A stretch of 64,000 nucleotides of DNA from Moheibacter sediminis. GTDB taxonomy: Bacteria; Bacteroidota; Bacteroidia; Flavobacteriales; Weeksellaceae. The stretch is taken from NCBI RefSeq assembly GCF_900176425.1, contig NZ_FWXS01000003.1, positions 124,001-188,000 on the forward strand, read 5' to 3'. Positions within the stretch are counted from its first letter, which is position 1, and each line of letters begins with the position of its first letter. Below, piece after piece: positions 23,107 to 32,051 of this stretch. The translations under genes were made by a program, and so were the position numbers. Below the pieces are notes generated by a model. It had not been told where the DNA came from. It did not search any database and was given only the letters and a program-made list of their open reading frames with translations.

Positions 23107-24078
23107 ATGAAAAAAACATTTACAATTTTAAGTTTAGGGTTATTGACGCAGCTATTTTCTCAATATGACAACGGACCTCTTTCGACTGGAACTATTGCTG
23201 AAAATGGAACACCGGCTCCAAACGGTTATACATTTAGTGAGCTTCAGTCAGATGGTATAGATGTAAATAATACTGCAGGCTATACAGGAGATCAGGCACA
23301 AAATTACATGTTATCTGATGATTTCAGGGTTCCCGACGGTGAATCATGGGGAGTAAGCTCAGTGGAATTATTTGTATATAAAACGGATTACTTGGGGAAC
23401 TGCCCTATTGTATCCACGAATGTATTCTTTTTTGATCACATCCATGGTTCAAATGTTACTTTTCCACAGTCCGTTTCCTCTTGTCAAAATACGCAGATGC
23501 TAAGAGTGTTTAATTCTGTAAAGGAAGCCGGTATTTTTGATGCCAATATCACAAAGAGACAAATCTATAAATTTACAATTCCGGTTAGCAATGTGAATTT
23601 GGAACCGGGTTATTATTCACTTAGATTTCAGACGCAGGCAGGAGGTACGCATTTTTATCCGGCAGTGACGGTTCCGGGAGCGAGAAACAACATCACGGAA
23701 TTGCCGGCGCAGCAATCCAGTGACAATGGCGTGAACTGGACAAACATTATCGATCCGGGTTATGCAAATATAGAAGCCGAACAGGATTTGCCATTTATTA
23801 TCAACTATTCAGCGCTTGGTACCAATGAAATGATGAGTTTGGATAACAGAATCAAATTGTATCCGAACCCGGCAAAAGAGCATTTTTCTGCATTTCTTCC
23901 TGATAATTTCAATAGGAATAATTTGAAAATAAGCGTAAAAGATTTGACCGGAAAGATGGTGATGAACTTCACTCAGTTTCAGGAAGAATTTAATATCAGT
24001 TCATTACCAAAAGGAATCTATGTCGTGACGGTTTCTGATGGTAAAAATATCAATACTAATAAATTAATCAAGCAATAA
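23107..24078 (+). CDS. secreted protein with type IX sorting domain
   Basis: The 323-residue protein starts with a signal peptide (MKKTFTILSLGLLTQLFSQ). It ends with a type A T9SS sorting domain: IKLYPNPAKEHFSAFLPD, DLTGKMVMNF, ISSLPKGIYVVTVSDG and a final NKLIKQ. The central part (about 20-245) is beta-rich with no motif I recognise; the phrase MLSDDFRVPDGESWGVSSVELFVYKTDY suggests a jelly-roll-like surface domain. It is exported through the outer membrane and probably attached to the surface. Single gene, closed by a strong terminator. Confidence 0.85.
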   Translation: MKKTFTILSLGLLTQLFSQYDNGPLSTGTIAENGTPAPNGYTFSELQSDGIDVNNTAGYTGDQAQNYMLSDDFRVPDGESWGVSSVELFVYKTDYLGNCPIVSTNVFFFDHIHGSNVTFPQSVSSCQNTQMLRVFNSVKEAGIFDANITKRQIYKFTIPVSNVNLEPGYYSLRFQTQAGGTHFYPAVTVPGARNNITELPAQQSSDNGVNWTNIIDPGYANIEAEQDLPFIINYSALGTNEMMSLDNRIKLYPNPAKEHFSAFLPDNFNRNNLKISVKDLTGKMVMNFTQFQEEFNISSLPKGIYVVTVSDGKNINTNKLIKQ

Positions 24079-24103
24079 ATCTATTTACCTATTTGTGTTA
24101 ATG

Positions 24104-24135
24104 AAAAAGTCCCGAATTGCTTCGGGACTTTAAGT
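24104..24135. terminator. bidirectional terminator between T9SS protein and dnaJ
   Basis: AAAGTCCCGAA (24106-24116) pairs with TTCGGGACTTT (24121-24131), a tight four-base loop. Confidence 0.88.
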
Positions 24136-24170
24136 TTATTTTTTTGCGAATTTGGATGTTCAAATTTTGT

Positions 24171-25298
24171 TTAATTAAACATCTCCTTCACTCTGTCAAA
24201 AAAGGATTTGTCATTTTTAGAAGGATGCGGAGAAAAACTCTCGTCATCTTTCATTTTTTCGAAATATGCTTCTTGTTCTTTGCTCAATTTATCCGGCGTC
24301 CAAACGTTAATGTGAATGAATAAATCACCGTTTCCATAGCTGTTTAAACTTGGCAATCCCTGACCTTTCAATCTCAAAACTTTTCCTGATTGCGTTCCTT
24401 TTTCCACTTTCACACGGACTTTTCCGGTAACTGTCGGAATTTCTTTCGAAGCACCTAAAATTGCTTCAGGGATGGAAACATATAAATCGTAATGTAAGTT
24501 GTTTCCGTCACGCTTCAATTCATTGTGCACTTCCTCGTCGATGATGACTAATAAATCTCCCGGAATTCCGTCAAACGGCGCATCATTTCCTTTGCCTGAA
24601 ACCTGTAATTGAATTCCTTCGCGAACACCAGCAGGAATTTTGATGTCAATCGTTTCTTCGATTTTGGTTAACCCCTGATTGTTGGCTCCCGGAGGAACGT
24701 GGTCAGCAATTTTCCCGATTCCCTGACAGCTTCCGCAGGCAACGGTTTGCTGCATCTGCCCTAAAAATGTATTGGTCACACGGGTTTGATAACCAGATCC
24801 GCCACAAGTAGGACAAGTTTTGAAAGTCACGCCCTGTGCTTGTTTGAAGCGTTTTACTTTTACTTTTTTGGTGGTTCCGCTCATCATTTCTTCCAGATTG
24901 AGTTTCACACGGATTCTCAAATCTGAACCCTTCATTCGTCTTGGTCCGCGTTGCTGCTGTCCGAATCCGCCAAATCCGCCTCCACCGAAAATATCACCAA
25001 ACTGGGAGAATATGTCTTCCATATTCATGCCGCCACCGCCGAAACCACCGCCAAATCCGCCTCCAGCTGCACCTCCAACGCCTGCATGACCGTACTGGTC
25101 ATAACGTGCTTTTTTATTGGGGTCGCTCAAGACTTCGTAAGCTTCGGCTGCTTCTTTGAATTTTTCTTCGGCAGCTTTATCGCCCGGATTTTTGTCAGGA
25201 TGGTGTTTCAATGCCATTTTGCGGTAGGCTTTTTTGATTTCCTCCGCGCTGGCTGATTTCGACACTTCCAGTATTTCGTAATAATCTCTTTTTGACAT
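24171..25298 (-). CDS. dnaJ: chaperone DnaJ with a reduced zinc region
   Basis: The 375-residue co-chaperone has a J domain with the HPD motif ([13 protein letters not shown]), a long Gly/Phe-rich linker ([14 protein letters not shown]), a zinc region and the C-terminal substrate domains. Only two CxxCxGxG repeats remain (CPTCGGSG and CGSCQGIG); the places where the first and fourth repeats belong read [10 protein letters not shown] and VPPGANNQG. So only one of the two zinc sites of canonical DnaJ can form. It stimulates DnaK ATPase. It lies ten bases after grpE on the same strand, the usual pair. Confidence 0.96.
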   Translation of the reverse strand: MSKRDYYEILEVSKSASAEEIKKAYRKMALKHHPDKNPGDKAAEEKFKEAAEAYEVLSDPNKKARYDQYGHAGVGGAAGGGFGGGFGGGGMNMEDIFSQFGDIFGGGGFGGFGQQQRGPRRMKGSDLRIRVKLNLEEMMSGTTKKVKVKRFKQAQGVTFKTCPTCGGSGYQTRVTNTFLGQMQQTVACGSCQGIGKIADHVPPGANNQGLTKIEETIDIKIPAGVREGIQLQVSGKGNDAPFDGIPGDLLVIIDEEVHNELKRDGNNLHYDLYVSIPEAILGASKEIPTVTGKVRVKVEKGTQSGKVLRLKGQGLPSLNSYGNGDLFIHINVWTPDKLSKEQEAYFEKMKDDESFSPHPSKNDKSFFDRVKEMFN

Positions 25299-25308
25299 TT
25301 TTCTTTAT

Positions 25309-25845
25309 TTATTGACCAATTACCACTTTCGCGAAGCGGATGATTTTATCATTAAGTGCATAACCTGTTTCCACAACATCTACGATTTTTCCTTTCAAAT
25401 CTTCTGTAGGCGCAGGAATCTGCGTGATGGCTTCGTGCTTGTCGGTATCGAAATCGTCTCCGGCATTTACTTCAACAGGTTTCAAACCTTTTGCACGAAG
25501 TGTTTCATTTAATTTATTATGAATAAGTTGAATTCCCGTGAAAAGTTCATTGTTTTCAGACTTTTCAATTTCTTTCATTCCTCTTTCGAAATCGTCCAAA
25601 ACCGGAATCAATGCGGAAATCACTTCAGCATTGGCAGTTTTGAAAATATCGAATCGTTCTTTGCTCGTTCTTTTTTTGAAATTGTCAAATTCGGCAAACA
25701 AACGTAAATATTGGTCTTTTTCTTTTTGTAATTCTTCTTTTAAAATTTCTACTTCTGATTTTTCAGTAACCATGTTCTCAGACGCAGTTTCCTGATTTTC
25801 AGAAATTTCATTGTTCAAATCTTCGTTAATCGTATTTTCTGACAT
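25309..25845 (-). CDS. grpE: nucleotide exchange factor GrpE
   Basis: The 178-residue protein has a long Glu-rich N-terminal region, then the GrpE coiled coil (EKDQYLRLFAEFDNFKKRTSKER). Its C-terminal beta domain carries DKHEAITQIPA and VVETGYALNDKIIRFAKVVIGQ. It drives ADP release from DnaK. It is first in a grpE-dnaJ operon on the minus strand. A CIRCE or heat-shock operator was not seen. Confidence 0.97.
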   Translation of the reverse strand: MSENTINEDLNNEISENQETASENMVTEKSEVEILKEELQKEKDQYLRLFAEFDNFKKRTSKERFDIFKTANAEVISALIPVLDDFERGMKEIEKSENNELFTGIQLIHNKLNETLRAKGLKPVEVNAGDDFDTDKHEAITQIPAPTEDLKGKIVDVVETGYALNDKIIRFAKVVIGQ

Positions 25846-25986
25846 TTTGGTTGAAATTTTTTCAATTCAATTAGTCAAATAGTTTGCCAATTGGATTTTT
25901 GTGACAGTTTGGCAGGAGTGAAATTTTTTTTAAATTTTGAATGCTGAATTTTAAATGTTTACTTTTAATTTATGAATGAACAAAAA

Positions 25987-26709
25987 ATGAAACTTGAAAT
26001 CGTTTCCACTTCCGTACAGTCCGCTATCCATGCTGAAAAAGGCAGGGCAGACCGCATAGAACTTTGTTCGGAATTGACGGTTGGGGGAATTACCCCTTCG
26101 TATGGTTTGATTCGTCAGGTTTTGGAAAAGATTTCTATTCCGGTTTTTGTATTGATTCGTCCTCGAAGCGGAAATTTTGTGTATTCAGATGATGAATTTG
26201 AAATCCTCAAAAAAGACATTCAAATTTGTAAAGATTTAGGATGCGCAGGAATTGTTTCAGGAGTATTAAATGAAGATAATTCTGTTGATTTTATTCGGAC
26301 AAAAAAATTGATTGAACTCTCCAGACCTTTGTCATTTACGTTTCACAGGGCGTTTGATTTGACGCCGCATCCTTTTGATGATTTGGATAAATTAATTGAA
26401 ATCGGAGCGGAAAGAATTCTTACTTCAGGACAAAATGATTCTGCTGAAAAAGGTTTAAAGATTTTGGTTAAATTAAAGGAAAAAGCACAAAACAGAATTA
26501 CGATTTTGCCGGGGGGAGGAATCAATGCAGGAAATGTACATTTGTTCAAAGAAAATGGATTTACGGAAATTCATGCTTCTGCAAGCTCGGTTTATCATCA
26601 AGACGAGCCTTTTAAAATCAAATTGAACAGTGAGAAATTCTTTGACGAAACGAAGTTGTTTGAGTCTGATTTGGAGAAGATTAAGGTGTTAACTCAAATA
26701 ATTAATTAA
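25987..26709 (+). CDS. cutC: CutC family protein
   Basis: I choose the ATG at 25987 (240 residues), since family members begin with this beta strand (MKLEIVST); an ATG five codons earlier at 25972 is possible. The TIM-barrel CutC motifs are clear: GRADRIELCSELTVGGITPS, FVLIRPRSGNFVYSDDE, FHRAFDLTPHPFDDLDKLIEIGAERILTSG and ILPGGGINAGNV. Once named for copper homeostasis, its enzymatic function is unsettled. It lies one base before the glycosylasparaginase gene, so the two form an operon. Confidence 0.95.
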   Translation: MKLEIVSTSVQSAIHAEKGRADRIELCSELTVGGITPSYGLIRQVLEKISIPVFVLIRPRSGNFVYSDDEFEILKKDIQICKDLGCAGIVSGVLNEDNSVDFIRTKKLIELSRPLSFTFHRAFDLTPHPFDDLDKLIEIGAERILTSGQNDSAEKGLKILVKLKEKAQNRITILPGGGINAGNVHLFKENGFTEIHASASSVYHQDEPFKIKLNSEKFFDETKLFESDLEKIKVLTQIIN

Positions 26710-26710
26710 A

Positions 26711-27697
26711 ATGAACCGTAGAAAATTCATACAAAACACAGCACTTTCAGGGTTGGGATTGACAGTTGGAGCATCAGTCTTAGCAAATGAAATTCCGCTT
26801 ACGAATTCAAACACAGAATTAAACATTAATAATTATCCGCTTGTCATAGCAACCTGGGATGTGAAAAATGCGACTGCAAAAGCCTGGGATGTTTTGCAAA
26901 AAGGCGGTTCAGCTATGGATGCAGTAGAAAAAGGCTGCAATGTCGAAGAAGAAGACCCTGCGAATTCTTCTGTCGGATATGGCGGATTGCCCGACCGCGA
27001 AGGCAAAGTTACACTCGATGCGTGCATCATGGACGAAAAAGGAAATTACGGTTCTGTTGTCTTCCTGCATAATATTGTCAATGCGATTTCCGTCGCCCGC
27101 AAAGTCATGGAAAAAACGCCCCATGTTTTACTAGCGGGAAAAGGTGCGGAAGAATTTGCTCTTTCACAAGGATTTAAATCTCAAAATCTGCTTACCGAGA
27201 ATGCCAAAAAAGCTTGGGAAGAATGGAAAGTAAAATCAGAATACAAACCCATCATCAACATCGAAAACCACGATACCATCGGTATGCTGACCATGGATAA
27301 AAACGGAAATCTTTCCGGGGGGTGTACTACCAGTGGACTGGCTTTTAAAATGCACGGCCGGGTAGGGGATTCACCTATAATCGGTTCGGGATTGTTTGTG
27401 GACAATGAGATTGGTGCCGCCACCGCAACAGGTTTGGGAGAAGAGGTGTTGAAAACCGTCGGAAGCTTTTTGGTAGTAGAACTTATGCGCCAAGGCAAAA
27501 CGCCTCAACAAGCCTGTGAAGAAGCGGTTCATAGAATTATGAAAAAGCAACCCGACCGCAAAGATTTTCAGGTTGGGTACATCGCTGTCAATAAAAAAGG
27601 CGAAATCGGAGCTTACGCTATTCACCCCGGATTTTCTTATACTGTTTATCAAAATGGACAAAATAACAACGTCATTCCAAAAACCTATTTTTCATAA
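26711..27697 (+). CDS. N4-(beta-N-acetylglucosaminyl)-L-asparaginase (glycosylasparaginase)
   Basis: The 328-residue Ntn-hydrolase closely follows the well-studied Elizabethkingia enzyme: SVGYGGLPDREGKVTLDACIMD, VMEKTPHVLLAGKGAEEFALSQGF, then the autoprocessing site NHDTIGM with the nucleophile Thr, and MHGRVGDSPIIGSGLFVDNEIGAA for substrate binding. It cleaves the GlcNAc-Asn link left after N-glycoprotein breakdown. The N terminus MNRRKFIQNTALSGLGLTVG is a twin-arginine signal, so it is exported folded. It is encoded one base after cutC. Confidence 0.96.
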   Translation: MNRRKFIQNTALSGLGLTVGASVLANEIPLTNSNTELNINNYPLVIATWDVKNATAKAWDVLQKGGSAMDAVEKGCNVEEEDPANSSVGYGGLPDREGKVTLDACIMDEKGNYGSVVFLHNIVNAISVARKVMEKTPHVLLAGKGAEEFALSQGFKSQNLLTENAKKAWEEWKVKSEYKPIINIENHDTIGMLTMDKNGNLSGGCTTSGLAFKMHGRVGDSPIIGSGLFVDNEIGAATATGLGEEVLKTVGSFLVVELMRQGKTPQQACEEAVHRIMKKQPDRKDFQVGYIAVNKKGEIGAYAIHPGFSYTVYQNGQNNNVIPKTYFS

Positions 27698-27730
27698 GCT
27701 TTATCACAGGAAAAAGCCAAATGGAAACAA

Positions 27731-27760
27731 AAAAGGGAAAGCCCTGAAGCCTTCCCCTTT
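27731..27760. terminator. bidirectional terminator
   Basis: AAAAGGGAAAG and CTTCCCCTTT pair with one wobble, between two convergent genes. Confidence 0.7.
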
Positions 27761-27786
27761 CATTAGGATATTAAACAAAGTAATTA

Positions 27787-30700
27787 TTATTTCTTGATAA
27801 CTTTTACAGTTTTGACCTGATTGTTTGAAACAATTTTAACTATATAAGTTGCAGAAGCCAAATGTGATAAATTTAACTCCACAGATTTAGCATTTGCTTT
27901 TTTCTCCAAAATCAATTGACCTGAGAGATTAAATACCAATACATTGTCAATTTGATTTGTGTTTGAAATATGAAGAATGCTTTTCACAGGATTTGGATAA
28001 TAATTGAAATTAGCGAAATCAGCATCCTTAACACTCAATTCTTCTGTTTCGATTGCAGTTTTCTCACTTTCACATCCATTGATAGTTTGAGTTACATAGT
28101 AAACTTCTCCGTCAACCAGTGGTGTAGATGGATCTAATATATTGCCCTCCTCATCATACCATGTAAGATTTTCTCCTTCTACATCCAAATCGGCCAATGT
28201 CGCTCCCGCCTCAAATTCCTGCAAATCAAACGCAATAGGTGCTCCTGGAATTTCATTGATGGTAACTTCAACCGCAGTTCGTTCACTTTCGCAAGTTTCA
28301 GAAGACTGAGCCACGTAATAAGTTCCTGAAGTCAATTCAGTTTCAGCAGTTAAAGCCTCAGTAGAATCTTCTGTCGCATACCAAGCTAAATTTGTTCCTT
28401 CTGCAGTTAAATCAGCAACTGTAGCTGTTCCACAGAAATCTTGCGCTTCAGCAGTTGGAGCCGCAGGGATTTCATTGATGGTAACTTCAACTGCAGTTCT
28501 TTCACTTGTACAATCATTTGCAGATTGAGCAACATAGTATGTTCCTGAGGTTAATTCAGTTTCTTCAGTCAAAGCTTCAGTAGAATCTTCTGTCGCATAC
28601 CAAGCTAAATTTGTTCCTTCCGCAGTTAAATCAGCAACTGTAGCTGTTCCACAGAAATCTTGCGCTTCAGCAGTTGGAGCCGCAGGGATTTCATTGATGG
28701 TAACTTCAACTGCAGTTCTTTCACTTGTACAATCATTTGCAGATTGAGCAACATAGTATGTTCCTGAGGTTAATTCAGTTTCTTCAGTCAAAGCTTCAGT
28801 AGAATCTTCTGTCGCATACCAAGCTAAATTTGTTCCTTCCGCAGTTAAATCAGCAACTGTAGCTGTTCCACAGAAATCTTGCGCTTCAGCAGTTGGAGCC
28901 GCAGGGATTTCATTGATGGTGATTTCAACCGCAGTTCTTTCACTTGTACAATCATTTGCAGATTGAGCAACATAGTATGTTCCTGAGGTTAATTCGGTTT
29001 CTTCAGTCAAAGCTTCATTCGCATCAATTGCATCATACCAAGTTAAATTAGTTCCTTCTGCAACTAAATCAACAATAGTTGTAGTTCCACAGAAAACTTG
29101 CGCTTCAGCAGTTGGAGCCGCAGGGATTTCATTGATGGTGACTTCAACCGCAGTTCTTGGACTTTCACATCCGTTTACAGTTTGTGAAACATAATAGGTT
29201 CCTGTTTCAAGCGGTGTTTCATTTGAAAGAACATCCGTAGAAGTTTCAGATGCATACCATGAAATGTTATTGTCCGTTGTATTTGTCTGGTAAAAAGTAA
29301 CGTTATCAATGTAAGCAGTAGGAAAAGTGTCTTGTCCTACAAATTTAATCTTAATATTTTCAGACAATTCATTTACATTGATTGTGTATAATTGAAAATC
29401 ACCCGGCTGAAGTGTAATCGTTTGTAAGTGAGATTCATTTCCGTTTACGATTTTTGATATGCTCAATGTTTTGTCAGCAGTAGCTTTTCCATAAAATGAA
29501 ACAGAAACAATGCTGTCGAATTCTGGCGATATCATAGTCGGGAAGAAATTGAAACGGGCAGCATAACCTGAAATAGAATTGCCCGGTTCATTATTTGTTC
29601 CTACATTTTGTGTAGCCCATATTCCTAAATCATAAGGAGCATTGCCCGTAATACTTCCCGGTACATCTGCTTCGAAACCTTCTACCAAAGGAGCCGTTCC
29701 GCCTGCAGAGGCAGGAATCAAATCAGCAACTGTAGCCGTACCACAGAAAGCTTGTGCTTCTGCAACTGGAGCAGCAGGAATATCGTTTACTGTAATTTCA
29801 ACTGGAGTTCTTGAGCTTTCGCATCCGTTTCTTGATTTAGAAACATAATAAGTTCCTGTCGATAATTGCGTATCAGCCGATAATGGTGTTCCTCCATCAG
29901 CTACATCATACCAGTTGATGGTGATTGCTTCATTAAATTTAACATTATCTAAATTAACGTCTCCTGATTGGCTTGCAAACAATATCTGGGCATCTTCATT
30001 TTCATTTACATCAACATTGAATAAAGTATATTCTGTAACATTGTTAAGGTTGATTTGTTCCAGAGTCGTTTCTACTCCATTTACAAGTTTTGAAACTCTA
30101 AGTGCTGGATTTTGTTGAGTGCCACGTTTTGCATAAAAACTTACAGTGTGAATTCCTTCGAAAACAGGAGATTTGATAGAACCTTTCAACGGATCGAAAT
30201 TATTATACATACGAACCGCACAGCCTTCATAAGCATTTGCATCACAAATATGTCTTACATTTCTGTTGACAACGGTCCATTCTAAATCAAAATTATGTTG
30301 GCCTGCAGGAAGTTCCGCGCGTTCCGTTTCTAGATTAAAGCTTTCGCTACGGTCTGTAACTACGCTTGGAATTAAATCTGATACCGTAGCCGATCCACAG
30401 AAAGACTGAGCTTGAGCGACCGGAGCCACAGGGATATCATTGACAGTAATTTCAATCTGAGTTCTAGGACTTGGACAATTGTTTACAGTTTGAGAAACAT
30501 AATAAGTTCCTGTTTGCAATTGCGTTTCAGCTGTAAGTGGGGTAGTAGAATTCGCTGAATTGTACCAATTTAAATTTGTTCCTTCTGCGATTAAATCTGC
30601 AACAGTAGCCGATCCGCAAAAAGACTGCGCTTCAGCAACTGGAGCTTCAGGAGCAGGCTGAACTGAGATTTCAACTGGAGCTTTTTCGCTTTCACAGTTA

Positions 30701-31473
30701 TTTACAGTTTGGGTAACATAATAAGTACCTGTCTGCAAAAGTGAATCTGTGGTCAATGCTGTAGTAGCATCTTGAGAATCATACCATTTAATGTTTTCTC
30801 CATCTGCAAACAAATCATTTACTGTAGCAGTGCTGCAGAAGAACTGCGGTTCACTTATCGGAGCGTCAGGAGGTGTGCACGCTGTTTTTATAGATTCAAC
30901 TTTTATATTATTGAATCCGATCATTGGAGAAGACTGGCTTCCTGTTCCTCTATCAGAATTAAAAGTTACAGTAAAATTAGTTCCGTTGGGAATATTTACC
31001 GGAGAAGTAAATGTTTTGGTTGCACTTGCCTGATCAGAGCACCAATTCAAATTAGTTCCGAAAACTCCTGAACTTACATTTACAGTCCAGCAAGGGTTTC
31101 GGGCGTCTCTGTGTACAATTTTAAATGCATCATAAGTAATCTTAAGTTCGGTAATCGTTTCGCCGGTATTATTTCTAAAAGTTCCCGTAACTGAAGTAGT
31201 CTGAGCGGAAGCATTGCTCGAAGGCTGGTATCCAAAGCCTCTGTTAGGGATAGCGTATACTCCACCTGTTGTCGATTCTGATGTTCCTACATAATTGTTG
31301 TTGGCAGATCTCGTAAATCCGTTTGGCATATTGCCATTCCATCCGTTGAAATTTGTATTTACGGAAGTATTGTGTGCAGAAATGGCGACCTGTTGCGCTC
31401 TGACCTGCATTCCAAAAAGAGTAAATGCCAAGAGGCAAATACTTAAAAAAAAGAAAGTTCCTGTTTTTTTCAT
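27787..31473 (-). CDS. large surface protein with Ig-like repeats and type IX sorting domain
   Basis: The 1228-residue protein has a signal peptide (FFFLSICLLAFTLFGMQVRAQ), an N-terminal jelly-roll-like part, about nine Ig-like repeats and a type A T9SS sorting domain (FNYYPNPVKSILHIS ... KTVKVIKK). Each repeat follows the plan AEAQxFCGxATVADL ... WYxxxxxxxxL ... SGTYYVxQ ... CxSxRTAVEVTIN, with one Cys pair per unit. Two longer beta insertions sit within repeats (near residues 360-540 and 590-740). The last repeats are almost identical at the DNA level with a 219-bp period. It is probably a surface adhesin; the ligand is unknown. Confidence 0.88.
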   Translation of the reverse strand: MKKTGTFFFLSICLLAFTLFGMQVRAQQVAISAHNTSVNTNFNGWNGNMPNGFTRSANNNYVGTSESTTGGVYAIPNRGFGYQPSSNASAQTTSVTGTFRNNTGETITELKITYDAFKIVHRDARNPCWTVNVSSGVFGTNLNWCSDQASATKTFTSPVNIPNGTNFTVTFNSDRGTGSQSSPMIGFNNIKVESIKTACTPPDAPISEPQFFCSTATVNDLFADGENIKWYDSQDATTALTTDSLLQTGTYYVTQTVNNCESEKAPVEISVQPAPEAPVAEAQSFCGSATVADLIAEGTNLNWYNSANSTTPLTAETQLQTGTYYVSQTVNNCPSPRTQIEITVNDIPVAPVAQAQSFCGSATVSDLIPSVVTDRSESFNLETERAELPAGQHNFDLEWTVVNRNVRHICDANAYEGCAVRMYNNFDPLKGSIKSPVFEGIHTVSFYAKRGTQQNPALRVSKLVNGVETTLEQINLNNVTEYTLFNVDVNENEDAQILFASQSGDVNLDNVKFNEAITINWYDVADGGTPLSADTQLSTGTYYVSKSRNGCESSRTPVEITVNDIPAAPVAEAQAFCGTATVADLIPASAGGTAPLVEGFEADVPGSITGNAPYDLGIWATQNVGTNNEPGNSISGYAARFNFFPTMISPEFDSIVSVSFYGKATADKTLSISKIVNGNESHLQTITLQPGDFQLYTINVNELSENIKIKFVGQDTFPTAYIDNVTFYQTNTTDNNISWYASETSTDVLSNETPLETGTYYVSQTVNGCESPRTAVEVTINEIPAAPTAEAQVFCGTTTIVDLVAEGTNLTWYDAIDANEALTEETELTSGTYYVAQSANDCTSERTAVEITINEIPAAPTAEAQDFCGTATVADLTAEGTNLAWYATEDSTEALTEETELTSGTYYVAQSANDCTSERTAVEVTINEIPAAPTAEAQDFCGTATVADLTAEGTNLAWYATEDSTEALTEETELTSGTYYVAQSANDCTSERTAVEVTINEIPAAPTAEAQDFCGTATVADLTAEGTNLAWYATEDSTEALTAETELTSGTYYVAQSSETCESERTAVEVTINEIPGAPIAFDLQEFEAGATLADLDVEGENLTWYDEEGNILDPSTPLVDGEVYYVTQTINGCESEKTAIETEELSVKDADFANFNYYPNPVKSILHISNTNQIDNVLVFNLSGQLILEKKANAKSVELNLSHLASATYIVKIVSNNQVKTVKVIKK
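28260..29135. repeat. 219-bp tandem repeats within the Ig-like surface protein gene
   Basis: The marker CACAGAAA recurs at 28431, 28650, 28869 and 29088, each exactly 219 bases (73 codons) apart. The two middle units are nearly identical in DNA, which points to recent duplication and possible copy-number change. Confidence 0.9.
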
Positions 31474-31673
31474 CTATTAATTAATTAAAAATTTGTTTTA
31501 GCGATAGTTGAATTGGTAGATGCCAAAAATAGAACTGTAAGTTGTTGTGAAACTTATTGAAAGGTTATGAAAAAGACACGAAAAAGTTAGGAAAGTTAAC
31601 TCAATGAAAAATCGATCTGAGAATTTACTTTGATTTTTTGCCTTAATAATGAATGTACACCAGGGATAATGAA

Positions 31674-31706
31674 TAAAAAAAAACTGCGGAGGTTTGCCGC
31701 AGTTTT
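31674..31706 (-). terminator. strong hairpin terminator on the minus strand
   Basis: CCGCAGTTTT (31697-31706) and AAAACTGCGG (31680-31689) pair around a 7-base loop, and the minus strand then has at least nine consecutive T. No coding gene ends here. Confidence 0.85.
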
Positions 31707-31870
31707 AGTAGAACGATTTAGGTATGGCAACTGCACAGTTTGTTTAATATAAAAAACGAGTTTTCTTTATTTTTTTGTGTATTAATCTTTGAAAACTTAA
31801 CTGTGCAATTGAAATATTTTTAAAAGAATATTGTCTTGCTTTCAATATCAAAATTCTGAGTGAATTTTGA
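31674..31870 (-). ncRNA. predicted structured RNA upstream of the Ig-like surface gene
   Basis: A minus-strand transcript starting near 31870 would contain a 13-bp stem made by CAATTGCACAGTT and AACTGTGCAGTTG (complement of 31799-31811 and 31728-31740, one G-U pair). It would end at the terminator AAAACTGCGG...CCGCAGTTTT with a T run at 31683-31674. It could be an independent RNA of about 200 nt, or an attenuated leader of the surface gene that starts 200 bases further on. Confidence 0.5.
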
Positions 31871-31875
31871 TAGGA

Positions 31876-31908
31876 CAAATATGATGATGAAATGAATTTC
31901 GTCCAAAA
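31876..31908 (-). promoter_or_regulatory. promoter-like pair for the predicted RNA
   Basis: On the minus strand TTTTG (31908-31904), 20 bases, then CATATTTG (31883-31876), one base off the TAnnTTTG consensus. Confidence 0.45.
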
Positions 31909-31914
31909 TTATTA

Positions 31915-31956
31915 TGTTCCGATTTCAGGAAAAAGTGTTCCGATTTCAGGAAAATT
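31915..31956. promoter_or_regulatory. two 21-bp direct repeats, candidate activator half-sites
   Basis: TGTTCCGATTTCAGGAAAA occurs at 31915 and again at 31936, a period of exactly 21 bases, and ends 6 bases upstream of the promoter-like element. Two-turn direct repeats at such a place are typical AraC-family half-sites, and an AraC-type gene begins its 3' end 96 bases away. Confidence 0.6.
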
Positions 31957-32051
31957 CAGGGTTGTAGCGTTGTTTTACAAAATGTGCTCTAAAAAAATCA
32001 ATTTAATTGAGTAAATAATAAAGAAATGTAAATCTTGTTTTTGTAGGGAAA

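Larger units (their letters stand above)
31474..32051. other. 578-base gene-free region holding a predicted RNA and its control sites
   Basis: No credible coding frame is present. From right to left it holds two 21-bp direct repeats (31915-31956), a promoter-like pair (31908 to 31876) and a predicted minus-strand RNA ending at a hairpin terminator (31674-31706). The A+T-rich leader of the Ig-like surface gene follows. Confidence 0.7.

Noticed and set aside
24820-25256. Plus-strand frames opposite dnaJ
   Set aside because: They mirror the Gly-rich linker of DnaJ and show Pro/Arg-rich low-complexity translation typical of antisense shadows.
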